Positions 35,916 through 44,056 of a DNA stretch of 64,000 bases are shown here, piece by piece. Location: the NCBI RefSeq assembly GCF_000829195.1, contig NZ_AP013294.1:1375001-1439000 (forward strand). The letters run 5' to 3'. Each line of letters starts with the position of its first letter. Within the stretch, counting starts at the first letter, position 1. Origin of the DNA: Bacillus sp. OxB-1. Its GTDB lineage: Bacteria; Bacillota; Bacilli; Bacillales_A; Planococcaceae. Below the pieces are notes generated by a model. It made no database searches. It was given only the letters and a program-made list of their open reading frames with translations, and was not told the DNA's origin. Position numbers and translations under genes: made by a program.

Positions 35916-35957
35916 AACAACGTCCGTACCCCCGAAAATGGGCGTACGGACGTTGTT
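35916..35957. terminator. Bidirectional terminator between the membrane protein gene and gerQ
   Basis: AACAACGTCCGTAC / GTACGGACGTTGTT is a perfect 14-bp stem with a 14-base loop, overlapping the gerQ stop. The outer T/A run is short. Confidence 0.8.
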
Positions 35958-36295
35958 TATGGCGTCTGATTAAAATAACGCAGCTCCTCATCAAATTCCG
36001 CGTAATCGAAGTAGATCATCGGGAATAAATAGCGATGCCCAGTCCCCGATTCGCTCAAGATGACGTGGTCACGTCCCGCTGCTTCTACCATGCCCCGGAC
36101 ATTTTTAGCGGTTGTGCCCGTCGCGCCATGCTCGAAAGAAAAGTGGAAATTACCGATTTTCCCGCGATTCAGACGTAAGATGTTCTCGATATACGATTCT
36201 TCCCGCCCTTGTACAGGCGACCTTCCGCCCGGAAGCGTCACTGGCGGCGCGACATGCTGATTTTGATAGGTAGGGTTCCAATAATATTGAACCAA
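35957..36295 (-). CDS. gerQ: Spore coat protein GerQ
   Basis: This 112-residue protein has the conserved GerQ core EESYIENILRLNRGKIGNFHFSFE, VRGMVEAAGRDHVILSESGTG and YLFPMIYFDYAEFDEELRYF. In B. subtilis GerQ is cross-linked into the coat by transglutaminase and is needed for the coat localisation of CwlJ. The family's long Gln-rich N-terminus is nearly absent here (only about 30 residues before the core), so there are fewer cross-link sites. The start is TTG, behind AAAGGATG. It marks the organism as a spore former. Confidence 0.92.
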   Translation of the reverse strand: MVQYYWNPTYQNQHVAPPVTLPGGRSPVQGREESYIENILRLNRGKIGNFHFSFEHGATGTTAKNVRGMVEAAGRDHVILSESGTGHRYLFPMIYFDYAEFDEELRYFNQTP

Positions 36296-36315
36296 GTCTT
36301 CATCCTTTCTCTTTT

Positions 36316-36336
36316 ATCAATTATGCCTCGGCGTAA
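36316..36336. repeat. Small hairpin upstream of gerQ, shared with the TPR gene
   Basis: ATCAATTATGCCTCGGCGTAA resembles ATCAATCACGCCTCGGCGTGA at 30814-30834; both fold as ATYAYGCC-TC-GGCGTRAT and both lie directly upstream of a minus-strand gene. The remaining 36337-36446 holds further short inverted repeats and no gene. Confidence 0.5.
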
Positions 36337-36446
36337 TGCCGCGCGAGTAGATCCACTTCTCTACTTGTGGCCTGTATCACAGCCACGGCAATACCCCCTT
36401 GCCATTACCTTATGTCCGGGTTGCGGCAAACATGCAAACCGGGAAA

Positions 36447-36481
36447 ATAAAAAACCACATGCAGATCACTCTGCATGTGGT
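36447..36481 (-). terminator. Terminator of hemQ
   Basis: ACCACATGCAGA / TCTGCATGTGGT is a perfect 12-bp stem; on the minus strand TTTTTTATTTT follows. It lies eight bases past the hemQ stop. Confidence 0.93.
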
Positions 36482-36489
36482 GCGTTTCT

Positions 36490-37239
36490 TCAGATTTTAA
36501 AGAACTCCGCTTTTTTATCGCCTTCTAAAATGGTGCCGACGAAGAATGAGCCGAATACGCCGTAGCGCGCGCTCACTTCATCGAAACGCATTTCATAGAC
36601 AAGTTTCTTGAACTGAAGAACGTCATCTGAAAATAAAGTGACGCCCCACTCATAGTCGTCAAAACCGACAGAACCGGAAATGATCTGTTTCACTTTTCCT
36701 GCATAGCTGCGGCCGATCAAGCCGTGGCTGCGCATCAATTCTTTCCGCTTGTCCATATCGAGCATATACCAGTTGTCGTCGCCTTCGCGCTTTTTGTCCA
36801 TCGGGTAGAAACAGATATACTGGTTGCGCGGCAATTCCGGATAGAGACGACCACGGACATACGGATTCTGATATGGGTCTTCATCCGATTCGCCAGCTAG
36901 ATAATTAGACAATTCTACGACGGAAACATACGAATACGCCGGGATTGTGAAATCGGCAATCGTCAGTTTATTGAATTCAGCTTCCAGTTCTTGCAGTTCA
37001 TCCATCGTTGGACGCAATGTCATGAGCATGAAATCCGCTTTTTGTCCGACGACTGTATAGAAGGCGTGACTTCCTGTTTTGGCGTCATCCGCTTGTTGCA
37101 ATTTTTCCAGGTAGGCGAGGAATTCATCGACTGCCGCTTGGCGTTCCTCTTTCGAAATCGCTTTCCAAGATGCCCAGTCCATGGAGCGCAAGTCATGTAA
37201 TACATACCATCCATCGAGTGTGATCGCTGCTTCATTCAA
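36490..37239 (-). CDS. hemQ: Coproheme decarboxylase HemQ (ChdC)
   Basis: This 249-residue protein of the chlorite-dismutase fold makes haem b from coproheme with peroxide, the last step of the coproporphyrin-dependent route of Gram-positive bacteria. Key regions are [36 protein letters not shown] with the catalytic Tyr, and [19 protein letters not shown] with the proximal His. The start is TTG at 37239, some distance behind AAGGAG. Its position between gerQ and pta matches B. subtilis ywfI. Confidence 0.95.
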   Translation of the reverse strand: MNEAAITLDGWYVLHDLRSMDWASWKAISKEERQAAVDEFLAYLEKLQQADDAKTGSHAFYTVVGQKADFMLMTLRPTMDELQELEAEFNKLTIADFTIPAYSYVSVVELSNYLAGESDEDPYQNPYVRGRLYPELPRNQYICFYPMDKKREGDDNWYMLDMDKRKELMRSHGLIGRSYAGKVKQIISGSVGFDDYEWGVTLFSDDVLQFKKLVYEMRFDEVSARYGVFGSFFVGTILEGDKKAEFFKI

Positions 37240-37415
37240 AACTATTCAGTCTCCTTCACGATATATTTACTTCTGTAATCAGTGTAGCATAAACTAGGCG
37301 GAAAGTTCTTTCCGCAGCGCCGTTGTCATGAATTTGCCATGGGATGAAACTCTTTTATCACCTGGCCGGTTCGTGTATGCTTAAGGTAATGAACTTTCGT
37401 AAAGAGGTGTTGACG

Positions 37416-38387
37416 ATGGATTTATTTGACGTGATTCGGAAGCAATTGGCGGGGCAGAAGAAGACGATCGTTCTCCCGGAAGGCTGGGATGGTCGGATTG
37501 TGACAGCAGCTGCGAGGCTCCACGCGGAAGGTTGCGTGACGCCGCTTTTGCTTGGCAAGGAAGAACAAGTGAAGGCGGCGGCTTCAGAAGCGGGCGTCGA
37601 TATCTCAGGGATCTCGATTGTCGACCCGGAGCAAGCTCCGTATTTCGAGGAACTCGTCGGACAATTCGTGGAAAGACGGGGAGTGCGCCCCTCCGCGGGA
37701 GAGGCCCGCGAGTTGTTGAAGGACGTCAATTATTTCGGGACGATGCTCGTCTATACGAACCGGGCGGATGGCCTGGTCAGCGGCGCCGCCCATTCGACAG
37801 CGGATACTGTGCGGCCGGCACTTCAGATCATTAAGACCCGGCCGGGGGTCTCACGGACGAGCGGAGCTTTCATTATGATGAAAGGGACAGAGCGGCTTGT
37901 GTTCGCGGATTGCGCCATTACTGTAGCTCCCACCGCAGAGGAACTTGCCCAAATTGCGATTGAAAGTGCGAAAACCGCAAGATCATTCGGCGTGGAACCG
38001 CGCGTCGCGATGCTGTCGTTCTCGACCAAAGGCTCCGCGGTGACGGAAGAGACGGAAAAAGTGGCGAAAGCGGTGCAAATCGCCAAAATGCTCGAACCGG
38101 ATTTGCCGCTCGATGGGGAATTCCAATTTGATGCGGCCTATGTACCGGAAATCGCCGCGAAGAAGGCACCGGATTCCATCCTCCAAGGGGACGCCACTGT
38201 ATTCGTCTTCCCGACACTGGAAGCGGGGAACATCGGATACAAATTGACAGAGCGGCTCGGCGGCTATGAAGCGATCGGTCCTGTTCTGCAAGGGCTGAAC
38301 GCACCGGTGAACGATCTGTCGCGCGGCTGCTCGGCGGATGACGTATATAAAGTTTCCTTGCTGACAGCGGCACAAAGTTTATCTTAA
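37416..38387 (+). CDS. pta: Phosphate acetyltransferase
   Basis: This 323-residue enzyme interconverts acetyl-CoA and acetyl phosphate, in overflow metabolism with acetate kinase (not in the window). Features are IVLPEGWDGRIVTAAARL, DGLVSGAAHSTADTVRPALQ, FADCAITVAPTAEELAQIA and QGDATVFVFPTLEAGNIGYK. Length and sequence fit the short Pta/EutD form of Bacilli. ATG 37416 is chosen, behind AAAGAGGTG; an upstream ATG at 37344 lacks a ribosome site. lipL follows by 24 bases. Confidence 0.96.
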   Translation: MDLFDVIRKQLAGQKKTIVLPEGWDGRIVTAAARLHAEGCVTPLLLGKEEQVKAAASEAGVDISGISIVDPEQAPYFEELVGQFVERRGVRPSAGEARELLKDVNYFGTMLVYTNRADGLVSGAAHSTADTVRPALQIIKTRPGVSRTSGAFIMMKGTERLVFADCAITVAPTAEELAQIAIESAKTARSFGVEPRVAMLSFSTKGSAVTEETEKVAKAVQIAKMLEPDLPLDGEFQFDAAYVPEIAAKKAPDSILQGDATVFVFPTLEAGNIGYKLTERLGGYEAIGPVLQGLNAPVNDLSRGCSADDVYKVSLLTAAQSLS

Positions 38388-38411
38388 TTTGAAAAAACAG
38401 GAGAATCGGCA

Positions 38412-39242
38412 ATGGTACAGTCGTTATTACACATACCGGAATGGCGGTTCATCGACGAGTCGATGTCGGCTCGCAGCCGATCCGCCTTGGAATCTTTCGC
38501 AGCGGATGACACCCTTTGCCATCTCGTCGGCCAGCAGCTGAGCGTGCCGGCCGTCCGGACGTGGGTCCATGAAGAGACTGTCGTGCTCGGCATCCAGGAT
38601 CACCGTCTCCCTCACGTCGAGGAGGCAATCGAGATGCTGAAAGCGAGAGGGTACCGGGTGATTGTTCGGAATTCGGGCGGTTTGGCAGTCGTCCTGGACG
38701 GGGGTGTCTTGAATATTTCCATCGTCTTATCGGAGCGCGAAGGGGCCATTGATATCCCGGCAGGCTACGAAACGATGCTGGAATTCGTCCGCCTGCTATT
38801 TCCGGAGGCCGGGGAGCGGATCGAAGCGTATGAAATTGTCGGTTCTTACTGCCCCGGCTCCTACGACCTCAGCATCGGCGGCAAGAAATTCGCCGGCATC
38901 TCCCAGCGCCGGCTCCGCTCCGGCATCGCCGTCCAAGTGTACCTTTGCGTCGAAGGAAACGGCGCGGCGCGGGCGGAGGTCATCCGGGACGTTTATGATA
39001 TAGGGTTGCAAGGGAAATCGACCAAGTTCATCTATCCGTCCATTCGTCCCGAAGTGATGGCATCGCTGGAGGAACTGCTCGGCATGCCGCTAACCGTCGG
39101 CGACGTCATGATCCGCGTACAAACCTTGCTGGACGGACTGGCCGATCGCATCACTGTCGGCGGGTTCCAAGCGGACGAGATGGACTTATACAACTTCTAC
39201 CTTAACCGCGTTGTTGAACGGAACAAAAAAATGCTGGTCTGA
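38412..39242 (+). CDS. lipL: Octanoyl-[GcvH]:protein N-octanoyltransferase
   Basis: This 276-residue enzyme of the lipoate-ligase fold moves octanoyl from GcvH to E2 subunits in Bacillus-type lipoate synthesis. The catalytic Cys lies in GSYCPGSYDLSIGGKKFAGISQRR (near residue 150). The region VLGIQDHRLPHVEEAIEMLK and the RNSGGLAVVLDGGVLNIS substrate site are family features. It follows pta as ywfL follows pta in B. subtilis. The start ATG lies after AACAGGAGAATC. Confidence 0.93.
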   Translation: MVQSLLHIPEWRFIDESMSARSRSALESFAADDTLCHLVGQQLSVPAVRTWVHEETVVLGIQDHRLPHVEEAIEMLKARGYRVIVRNSGGLAVVLDGGVLNISIVLSEREGAIDIPAGYETMLEFVRLLFPEAGERIEAYEIVGSYCPGSYDLSIGGKKFAGISQRRLRSGIAVQVYLCVEGNGAARAEVIRDVYDIGLQGKSTKFIYPSIRPEVMASLEELLGMPLTVGDVMIRVQTLLDGLADRITVGGFQADEMDLYNFYLNRVVERNKKMLV

Positions 39243-39245
39243 ATG

Positions 39246-39282
39246 AAACGCAGCCTACCTACACAAGGGCGGCTGTGTTTTT
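39246..39282 (+). terminator. Terminator of lipL
   Basis: ACGCAGCC / GGCTGTGT (with one G-T pair) and a T5 run, four bases past the stop. Confidence 0.8.
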
Positions 39283-39352
39283 GATTTCAGGACTCTGGAA
39301 TTTTTAAATATGTCCGCGGAACTTTAAGTGTTTCGAACCAGTATCCGATGGG

Positions 39353-39830
39353 CCTCGCAACGTTTCCCTTTGACTCCTAAATGAATCCTAGGCACCTCCA
39401 AACGTACAGGTCCAACCTCTCAACATAATCCGGGAACTTCCCAACGTTACCCGAACCTCTCAACGTATTCTTCTGACCTTGCAACAAATTCCCTCTACTT
39501 CCAAACGAATCCCTTGCACCTCCAAACGTTCGGGTCCGACCTCCCAACATAATCCGGGAACTTCCCAACGTTACCCGAACCTCTCAACGTATTCGTCTTA
39601 CCTTGCAACAAATTCGCTCTACTTCCAAACGATTCCCTGGCACCTCCAAACGTTCGGGTCCAACCTCTCAACATAATCCGGGAACTTCCCAACGTTACCC
39701 GAACCTTCCAACATTTTCATCCCACCTCACAACAATTTCTTCTAACTACAAAACGTTTCCCGAAAACCTCTAAACATTCGATGCCAACCTCCAAACGAAC
39801 AACAAGAACCTCTCAACGAATCCTGCCGCC
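39353..39830. repeat. 20-21-bp-phased array 6 (CTCYCAACGT family), about 23 units with 124-bp higher-order repeat
   Basis: About 23 units start with CCTC or CTTC and carry an AACG or AACAT core (for example CCTCTCAACATAATCCGGGAA broken over units, CTTCCCAACGTTACCCGAA, CCTCTCAACGTATTCGTCTT, CCTTGCAACAAATTCGCTCT). A six-unit block of 124 bp is repeated with few changes at least twice, and a third block is partial. It lies between the convergent lipL and rsfA genes. No gene is present. Confidence 0.92.
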
Positions 39831-39856
39831 TAGTATTGATCCACCTAAGATCACGC

Positions 39857-39887
39857 CGAAAACCACCGATCAGTGATTAATCGGTGG
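39857..39887 (-). terminator. Terminator of rsfA
   Basis: CCACCGAT / ATCGGTGG with a 9-base loop; on the minus strand TTTTC follows. It overlaps the rsfA stop codon. Confidence 0.8.
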
Positions 39888-40505
39888 CTCTTTCGAAACG
39901 AGGTTTCCGTTTTGTTCCATTTTGAAAACGGGGGCGGTCCGTTCGGCGTCATCTTCCAGCGTAACGAGGCGGCGTGCCCGGTTCATGATCTGGACGAACT
40001 GATCGTAGTCATCTCGCAAGGTTTTATTCTCTTGGCGAAGTTTCTCAATCTCATTCTCGAGTTCTTCCATTTTTTCTTGTGCGATTTTCGCAGTTTGTTT
40101 CCAACGCAAAGATTCGTTGTCGCCCGCCCCGGAGTGGTGCATTCTGACGAGATAGGCGATGACGGTATCTAGGGATAGGGCTGATAGAGGAACAGAAGTC
40201 TTTTGTTCTTCATCCCCGCCCTGGGAAGGGGTGTACAATTGCTGGCCGCGTCGTTTGAAGTCTTTTCCGAGAACCCGCATGGCCTGCTTCCGTTCCTTTT
40301 TCGCTTCCGCCAATTCTTTCTCATAATCGCGGCGGACTACCGCATTCCAGCGGAAACCGCATGCCGCCGCGGTCCGGTTCAACAAATCCCCGACCTCTTC
40401 GAACGCGCTCAATTGCGTGCTTCCTTCGCGGACATGCCGCAACACCGTCTCGGCCAATAAAATATCATTTTCTTCTACCCAAGCATCCTGTCTAACTTTC
40501 ACCAT
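39870..40505 (-). CDS. rsfA: RsfA family prespore-specific transcriptional regulator
   Basis: This 211-residue protein has an N-terminal SANT/Myb-like helix-turn-helix (VRQDAWVEENDILLAETVLRHV and ACGFRWNAVVRRDYEKELAEAKKERKQ by parts) and a C-terminal coiled coil (EKMEELENEIEKLRQENKTLRDDYDQF). B. subtilis RsfA is made under sigma-F in the forespore and tunes sigma-F genes. The ATG at 40505 has GGAGGCACGG in front. The place between lipL and ywfO matches B. subtilis. Confidence 0.92.
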   Translation of the reverse strand: MVKVRQDAWVEENDILLAETVLRHVREGSTQLSAFEEVGDLLNRTAAACGFRWNAVVRRDYEKELAEAKKERKQAMRVLGKDFKRRGQQLYTPSQGGDEEQKTSVPLSALSLDTVIAYLVRMHHSGAGDNESLRWKQTAKIAQEKMEELENEIEKLRQENKTLRDDYDQFVQIMNRARRLVTLEDDAERTAPVFKMEQNGNLVSKEPPINH

Positions 40506-40753
40506 TTCCGTGCCTCCTGCCATGTTCATAGTCTTTTTCTATCGTCAGTTTGGACAGAGTTCACGTGTTTTATTCATGAAGTCGCCGCCATTCTAGTAAA
40601 TTTTTTCAACTCAATCCAATATGTTTCCATTCAAATGAAACCGCAAGCAGGCGTTGTCACGGATTTGTGGGGGAATGATTCTTTTTCCATCTTCCGTCAT
40701 CCGCTCGAATTGTCTATACTAAGAAGAATGATTGACGGAGGTGCGAGTGGGCG

Positions 40754-42064
40754 ATGGCATACGAACATGAAAAACTGTTTGAAGAAAAAGTGTTTAAAGA
40801 TCCGGTGCACCGCTATATCCATGTGCGGGACAAAGTGATCTGGGATGTCATCGGAACCCGGGAATTCCAGCGGTTGCGTCGGATCCGGCAACTCGGCACC
40901 ACGTATCTCGTATTCCACGGCGCTGAGCATAGCCGCTTCCAGCATTCCCTGGGCGTCTATGAAATCGTACGCCGCATTCTGGACGACGGCTTCGTCAACC
41001 GGCCCGAGTGGCGGAAGGAAGAACGCCTCGTGACATTATGCGCCGCCTTGCTGCACGATCTCGGCCATGGCCCGTTTTCGCATGCGTTTGAAAAAGTGTT
41101 TCATTTGGACCATGAACAATTCACGCAGGGCATCCTGCTCGGCGATACCGAGGTGAATGAAGTGCTCCGCCGCGTCGGGGATGACTTTCCGCAAAAAGTG
41201 GCGGACGTCATCGGCAAGACGTATCCGGACAAGCTCGTCGTCAGTCTCATCTCGAGCCAGATTGACGCGGACCGGATGGATTATTTGCAGCGCGATGCCT
41301 ATTATACGGGGGTGTCGTACGGCCATTTTGATATGGAGCGGATTTTGCGCGTCATGCGTCCGACCGAAGAGCAGGCTGTTGTCAAATATAGCGGTATGCA
41401 CGCGGTGGAGGACTATATCATGAGCCGCTATCAAATGTACTGGCAAGTGTATTTTCATCCGGTTTCCCGCAGCGCCGAAGTGATTTTGATGAAAATCTTA
41501 CATCGGGCGAAACATCTTCATGAAAGAGGGTATACGTTTAAGCAAGAGCCGGCTCACTTCCATTCCTTCTTCGAACGGACGTATGAGCTGGAAGATTATA
41601 TTTCACTGGACGAGAGCGTGTTATTGACATATTTCCAATTATGGACAAAGGAGAACGACCCGATTCTGGCGGATCTTTGCTATCGATTCATAAACCGGCG
41701 GCTGTTTCAGCACGTCGAATTCGACCCGGCGACGGAGTACCGGAAAATCGGGGAGTTGGAACGGTTGTTCAAAGAAGCGGGCATCGATCCCAACTATTAT
41801 TTGATTGCCGATTCGTCCTCCGATCTGCCCTATGATTTCTATCGGCCGGGGGAGGAGAACGAACGCCTGCCGATTTATTTGCAAATGCCGACTGGGGAAC
41901 TGCGGGAATTATCCCGTTCCTCCGATATCGTCGATGCCATATCGGGAAAGCGCCGGACGGATCACAAGCTCTATTTCCCGGAAGACGTCCTGTTGGAAGG
42001 TAAAGACGAAAATCCAATCTATGAACGGATCTTACATATGTTGAAAAATGAGGGAGGGGTATGA
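40754..42064 (+). CDS. ywfO: HD-domain phosphohydrolase (YwfO family)
   Basis: This 436-residue cytosolic protein has an HD domain: FHGAEHSRFQHSLGVYEI gives the first His, CAALLHDLGHGPFSHAFE is the HD pair, and SSQIDADRMDYLQRDAYYTG holds the last Asp. It resembles dGTPase-like and SAMHD1-like enzymes; B. subtilis YwfO is reported as a dNTP triphosphohydrolase-type protein, but I would not fix the substrate. The stop overlaps the ATG of ywgA (ATGA), so translation is coupled. Confidence 0.92.
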   Translation: MAYEHEKLFEEKVFKDPVHRYIHVRDKVIWDVIGTREFQRLRRIRQLGTTYLVFHGAEHSRFQHSLGVYEIVRRILDDGFVNRPEWRKEERLVTLCAALLHDLGHGPFSHAFEKVFHLDHEQFTQGILLGDTEVNEVLRRVGDDFPQKVADVIGKTYPDKLVVSLISSQIDADRMDYLQRDAYYTGVSYGHFDMERILRVMRPTEEQAVVKYSGMHAVEDYIMSRYQMYWQVYFHPVSRSAEVILMKILHRAKHLHERGYTFKQEPAHFHSFFERTYELEDYISLDESVLLTYFQLWTKENDPILADLCYRFINRRLFQHVEFDPATEYRKIGELERLFKEAGIDPNYYLIADSSSDLPYDFYRPGEENERLPIYLQMPTGELRELSRSSDIVDAISGKRRTDHKLYFPEDVLLEGKDENPIYERILHMLKNEGGV

Positions 42065-42573
42065 CCTTGTTACAGGAACATGCCAAAATTGTGCAATTTA
42101 TATCACTTGCGAATGAAGTGAGCGGGCGGAAAAAATTGCAAAAAATGGTGTATATTGCGAAAAAGATGAATTTCCCGTTCGCGGAGAAATATGAATTGCA
42201 TATGTACGGGCCGTACTCGGAAGAGCTGACACTGCGTGTGGAGGAGCTTTGCGAAATGGGATTCTTGGCGGAACAGCGCACGGACAAGGGGTCGTACGTC
42301 CGCTACAGCTACCAGGTGACAGAAGAAGGGGCCGGATTTCTTGAAACGGCCGAGTCGCCGCATGAGCTTTTATCGACCTGCATCGAACGGTTGAATGAAA
42401 AAAGTTCAAGATTCCTGGAACTGGTTTCGACTTTGCTCTATTTCGACCATCTGGAGCGGGACGAGCAAATTGCCAAAGTCCATATCGTGAAAAATAAATT
42501 GAATTTCTCAGACGAGGAAATGACGAACGCATTTGATTTCATTGCCGAACTGCAAGCGTGCGCGGCGATGTAA
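42061..42573 (+). CDS. ywgA: YwgA family protein
   Basis: This 170-residue protein has a predicted winged-helix-like N-terminal part (AKIVQFISLANEVSGRKKLQKMVYIAKKMN, YELHMYGPYSEELTLRVEEL) and a helical C-terminus. It resembles the YwgA family found next to ywfO in Bacillaceae, whose function is unknown. The KKLQKMVYI and GPYSEEL motifs recall antitoxin-associated DUF4065-like and HTH-type folds. Coupled to ywfO by a four-base overlap; a terminator follows. Confidence 0.87.
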   Translation: MTLLQEHAKIVQFISLANEVSGRKKLQKMVYIAKKMNFPFAEKYELHMYGPYSEELTLRVEELCEMGFLAEQRTDKGSYVRYSYQVTEEGAGFLETAESPHELLSTCIERLNEKSSRFLELVSTLLYFDHLERDEQIAKVHIVKNKLNFSDEEMTNAFDFIAELQACAAM

Positions 42574-42624
42574 AAAAGTCGGCTTGGCGGGGCAGAGTGA
42601 CAGCTCCCGACAGGCCGACTTTTA
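42572..42624. terminator. Bidirectional terminator between ywgA and the tautomerase gene
   Basis: AAAAGTCGGC / GCCGACTTTT enclose a 30-base region with a further inner stem (GGGGC...GCTCC). A/T runs occur on both sides. Confidence 0.8.
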
Positions 42625-42637
42625 TATTCACTCTGCT

Positions 42638-42823
42638 TTATTGATCGCTCAAGCGTTTTCCGGCAACAGCGTAATGGCTTTTTGTCATTTCCTCGATGAA
42701 AACGACAACCGCTTCAGCAGGAGCGCCCGTCGTTTCGACGACCACTTCCGTCACTTTTTCACAAAGCGCGCGTTTTTGTTCTTCCGAACGCCCTTCAAGC
42801 ATTTTCACAGTTACGTATGGCAT
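42638..42823 (-). CDS. 4-oxalocrotonate tautomerase family protein (YwhB-like)
   Basis: This 61-residue protein is a complete 4-OT subunit: the N-terminal Met is followed by the catalytic Pro (PYVTVKMLEGRSEEQKRAL), then VVETTGAPAEAVVVFIEEM. These enzymes form hexamers and tautomerise enol acids; the physiological substrate in Bacilli is unknown. It is convergent with ywgA and divergent from ywhD, as in the ywh region of B. subtilis. Confidence 0.93.
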   Translation of the reverse strand: MPYVTVKMLEGRSEEQKRALCEKVTEVVVETTGAPAEAVVVFIEEMTKSHYAVAGKRLSDQ

Positions 42824-42891
42824 TCAACTTCCCCCTTTCCCCGGAAATCCGGTATAGTGTATATACTATCAGATTTGGAGGGGACGAAGAC

Positions 42892-43422
42892 ATGGCAAAT
42901 GAAGAAAAGCCGAAACAGAAAATGGGCTTCACGATCATAAAAGACGATCCGATCGATGGACATAAAGGATTCGGAGTCGGTGCGTTATCATTGGAAAATG
43001 TGTCGCCCGTCATCATCGACGTAGAAGAGGGGACCGCCAGCATCGAAATCGGTGCCATGCACGCCCGAAGCGATATTGAACGAGGCATCAAATTCACGAC
43101 GGACCGGGCGGATTCCGAGGGCGGCAAACCGTATTGGCTCGTGTGGGTCACGATTGATTTCAAAGAAGACGGTCCGTACTACGCAGGCGTGACGGCGTGT
43201 GAGATGATCGTCAACCGCGAAAAGCGCCGCGGCTACAAAATACTGGCAGATCATGTGAACAGAATGGACAAATCCATGAAGCGTCAGATCATTGTCGATC
43301 AGATGGACGACGACTCGAAAAAAGTGCTGGCTGAGTTCCTCTCAACCCACAATGAGGAGATGTGGAAGCGGAGCGAGCCGAAGCTCCATGTCGATCTAGG
43401 CGTGGATTCGCCGGGGTTATAA
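42892..43422 (+). CDS. ywhD: YwhD family protein
   Basis: This 176-residue protein resembles the YwhD family: KMGFTIIKDDPIDGHKGFGVGALSL, GTASIEIGAMHARSDIERGIKFT and YWLVWVTIDFKEDGPYYAGV (by parts). Its function is unknown; an RNase-H-like or tautomerase-associated role has no support here. ATG 42892 was chosen, behind TTGGAGGGG. The gene order (ywhB, ywhD, pbpG) matches B. subtilis. Confidence 0.9.
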   Translation: MANEEKPKQKMGFTIIKDDPIDGHKGFGVGALSLENVSPVIIDVEEGTASIEIGAMHARSDIERGIKFTTDRADSEGGKPYWLVWVTIDFKEDGPYYAGVTACEMIVNREKRRGYKILADHVNRMDKSMKRQIIVDQMDDDSKKVLAEFLSTHNEEMWKRSEPKLHVDLGVDSPGL

Positions 43423-43499
43423 ATAAGCGGGCCATGTCAGTATGGTTGCCGGGTTTATGAACGATATGTGACAAATTCCGCATACTTCCCGTTCCGAGG

Positions 43500-43528
43500 T
43501 TGAATGTCGCCAGGAAAGGAAGTACACT
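43500..43528 (+). promoter_or_regulatory. Sigma-A-type promoter of an intergenic transcript
   Basis: TTGAAT (43500-43505), a 17-base spacer and TACACT (43523-43528), 78 bases after the ywhD stop. No reading frame follows before the terminator at 43638. Confidence 0.5.
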
Positions 43529-43534
43529 AAAATT

Positions 43535-43674
43535 ACAGCTTGCCATTGTAAGCTAGGACAGCCGGTAGAGTGCTATTGAACAGGTCCGTATCACTCAAAC
43601 CCAAGCGCGATACGCCTCGACAGACGCCTCGCCCGGTAAAAAAGCTTTCCCCGTCAAGAGAGGAAAGCTTTTTT
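43535..43674 (+). ncRNA. Candidate small RNA downstream of ywhD
   Basis: About 140 bases between a sigma-A-like promoter and a strong terminator have no supported reading frame. Short complementary segments (AGCTT...AAGCT; GGAC...GTCC) and a C-rich terminator loop (TTCCCCG) are visible. I do not recognise a known RNA family. It may instead be a ywhD 3' UTR with its terminator. Confidence 0.35.
43638..43674 (+). terminator. Strong terminator downstream of ywhD
   Basis: AAAAAAGCTTTCC / GGAAAGCTTTTTT is a perfect 13-bp stem with an 11-base loop. Confidence 0.93.
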
Positions 43675-43759
43675 GATTTGGAATTAAGTTTTTGGTTTCG
43701 GAAGAACGTTGATAAGTTCAGGTGATTGCTGGTGACTTTGAGCGGCCACTGAAAACTCC

Positions 43760-44045
43760 GCGCTCATAAATCCATGCGTTCACGCCCAAAACTCCAGCCG
43801 CGCGCTCATAATTCATGCGTTCACGCCCAAAACTCCAGCCCCGCGCTCATAATTCGTGCGTCCGCGCTCATAACCCCATGTCGCGCGCTCATAATTCGTG
43901 CGTCCGCGCTCATAATCCCATGTCGCGCGCTCATAATCCATGCGTCCGCGCTCATAATCCATGCGTCCGCGCTCATAACCCCATGCCGCGCGCTCATAAT
44001 CCATGCGTCGACGCCCAAAACTCAACGACCCGCGCCCCACGACTC
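43760..44045. repeat. 21-bp-phased array 7 (GCGCTCATAA family)
   Basis: GCGCTCATAA recurs with a strict 21-base spacing through most of the array, alternating with units reading CACGCCCAAAACTCCAGCC. Fillers between cores are of few kinds (TTCGTGCGTCC, CCCCATGTCGC, TCCATGCGTCC). It lies between the ywhD terminator and the convergent pbpG gene. The period is a multiple of three, so long open frames cross it on both strands; I do not count these as genes. Confidence 0.93.
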
Positions 44046-44056
44046 ACCCTCCACCC

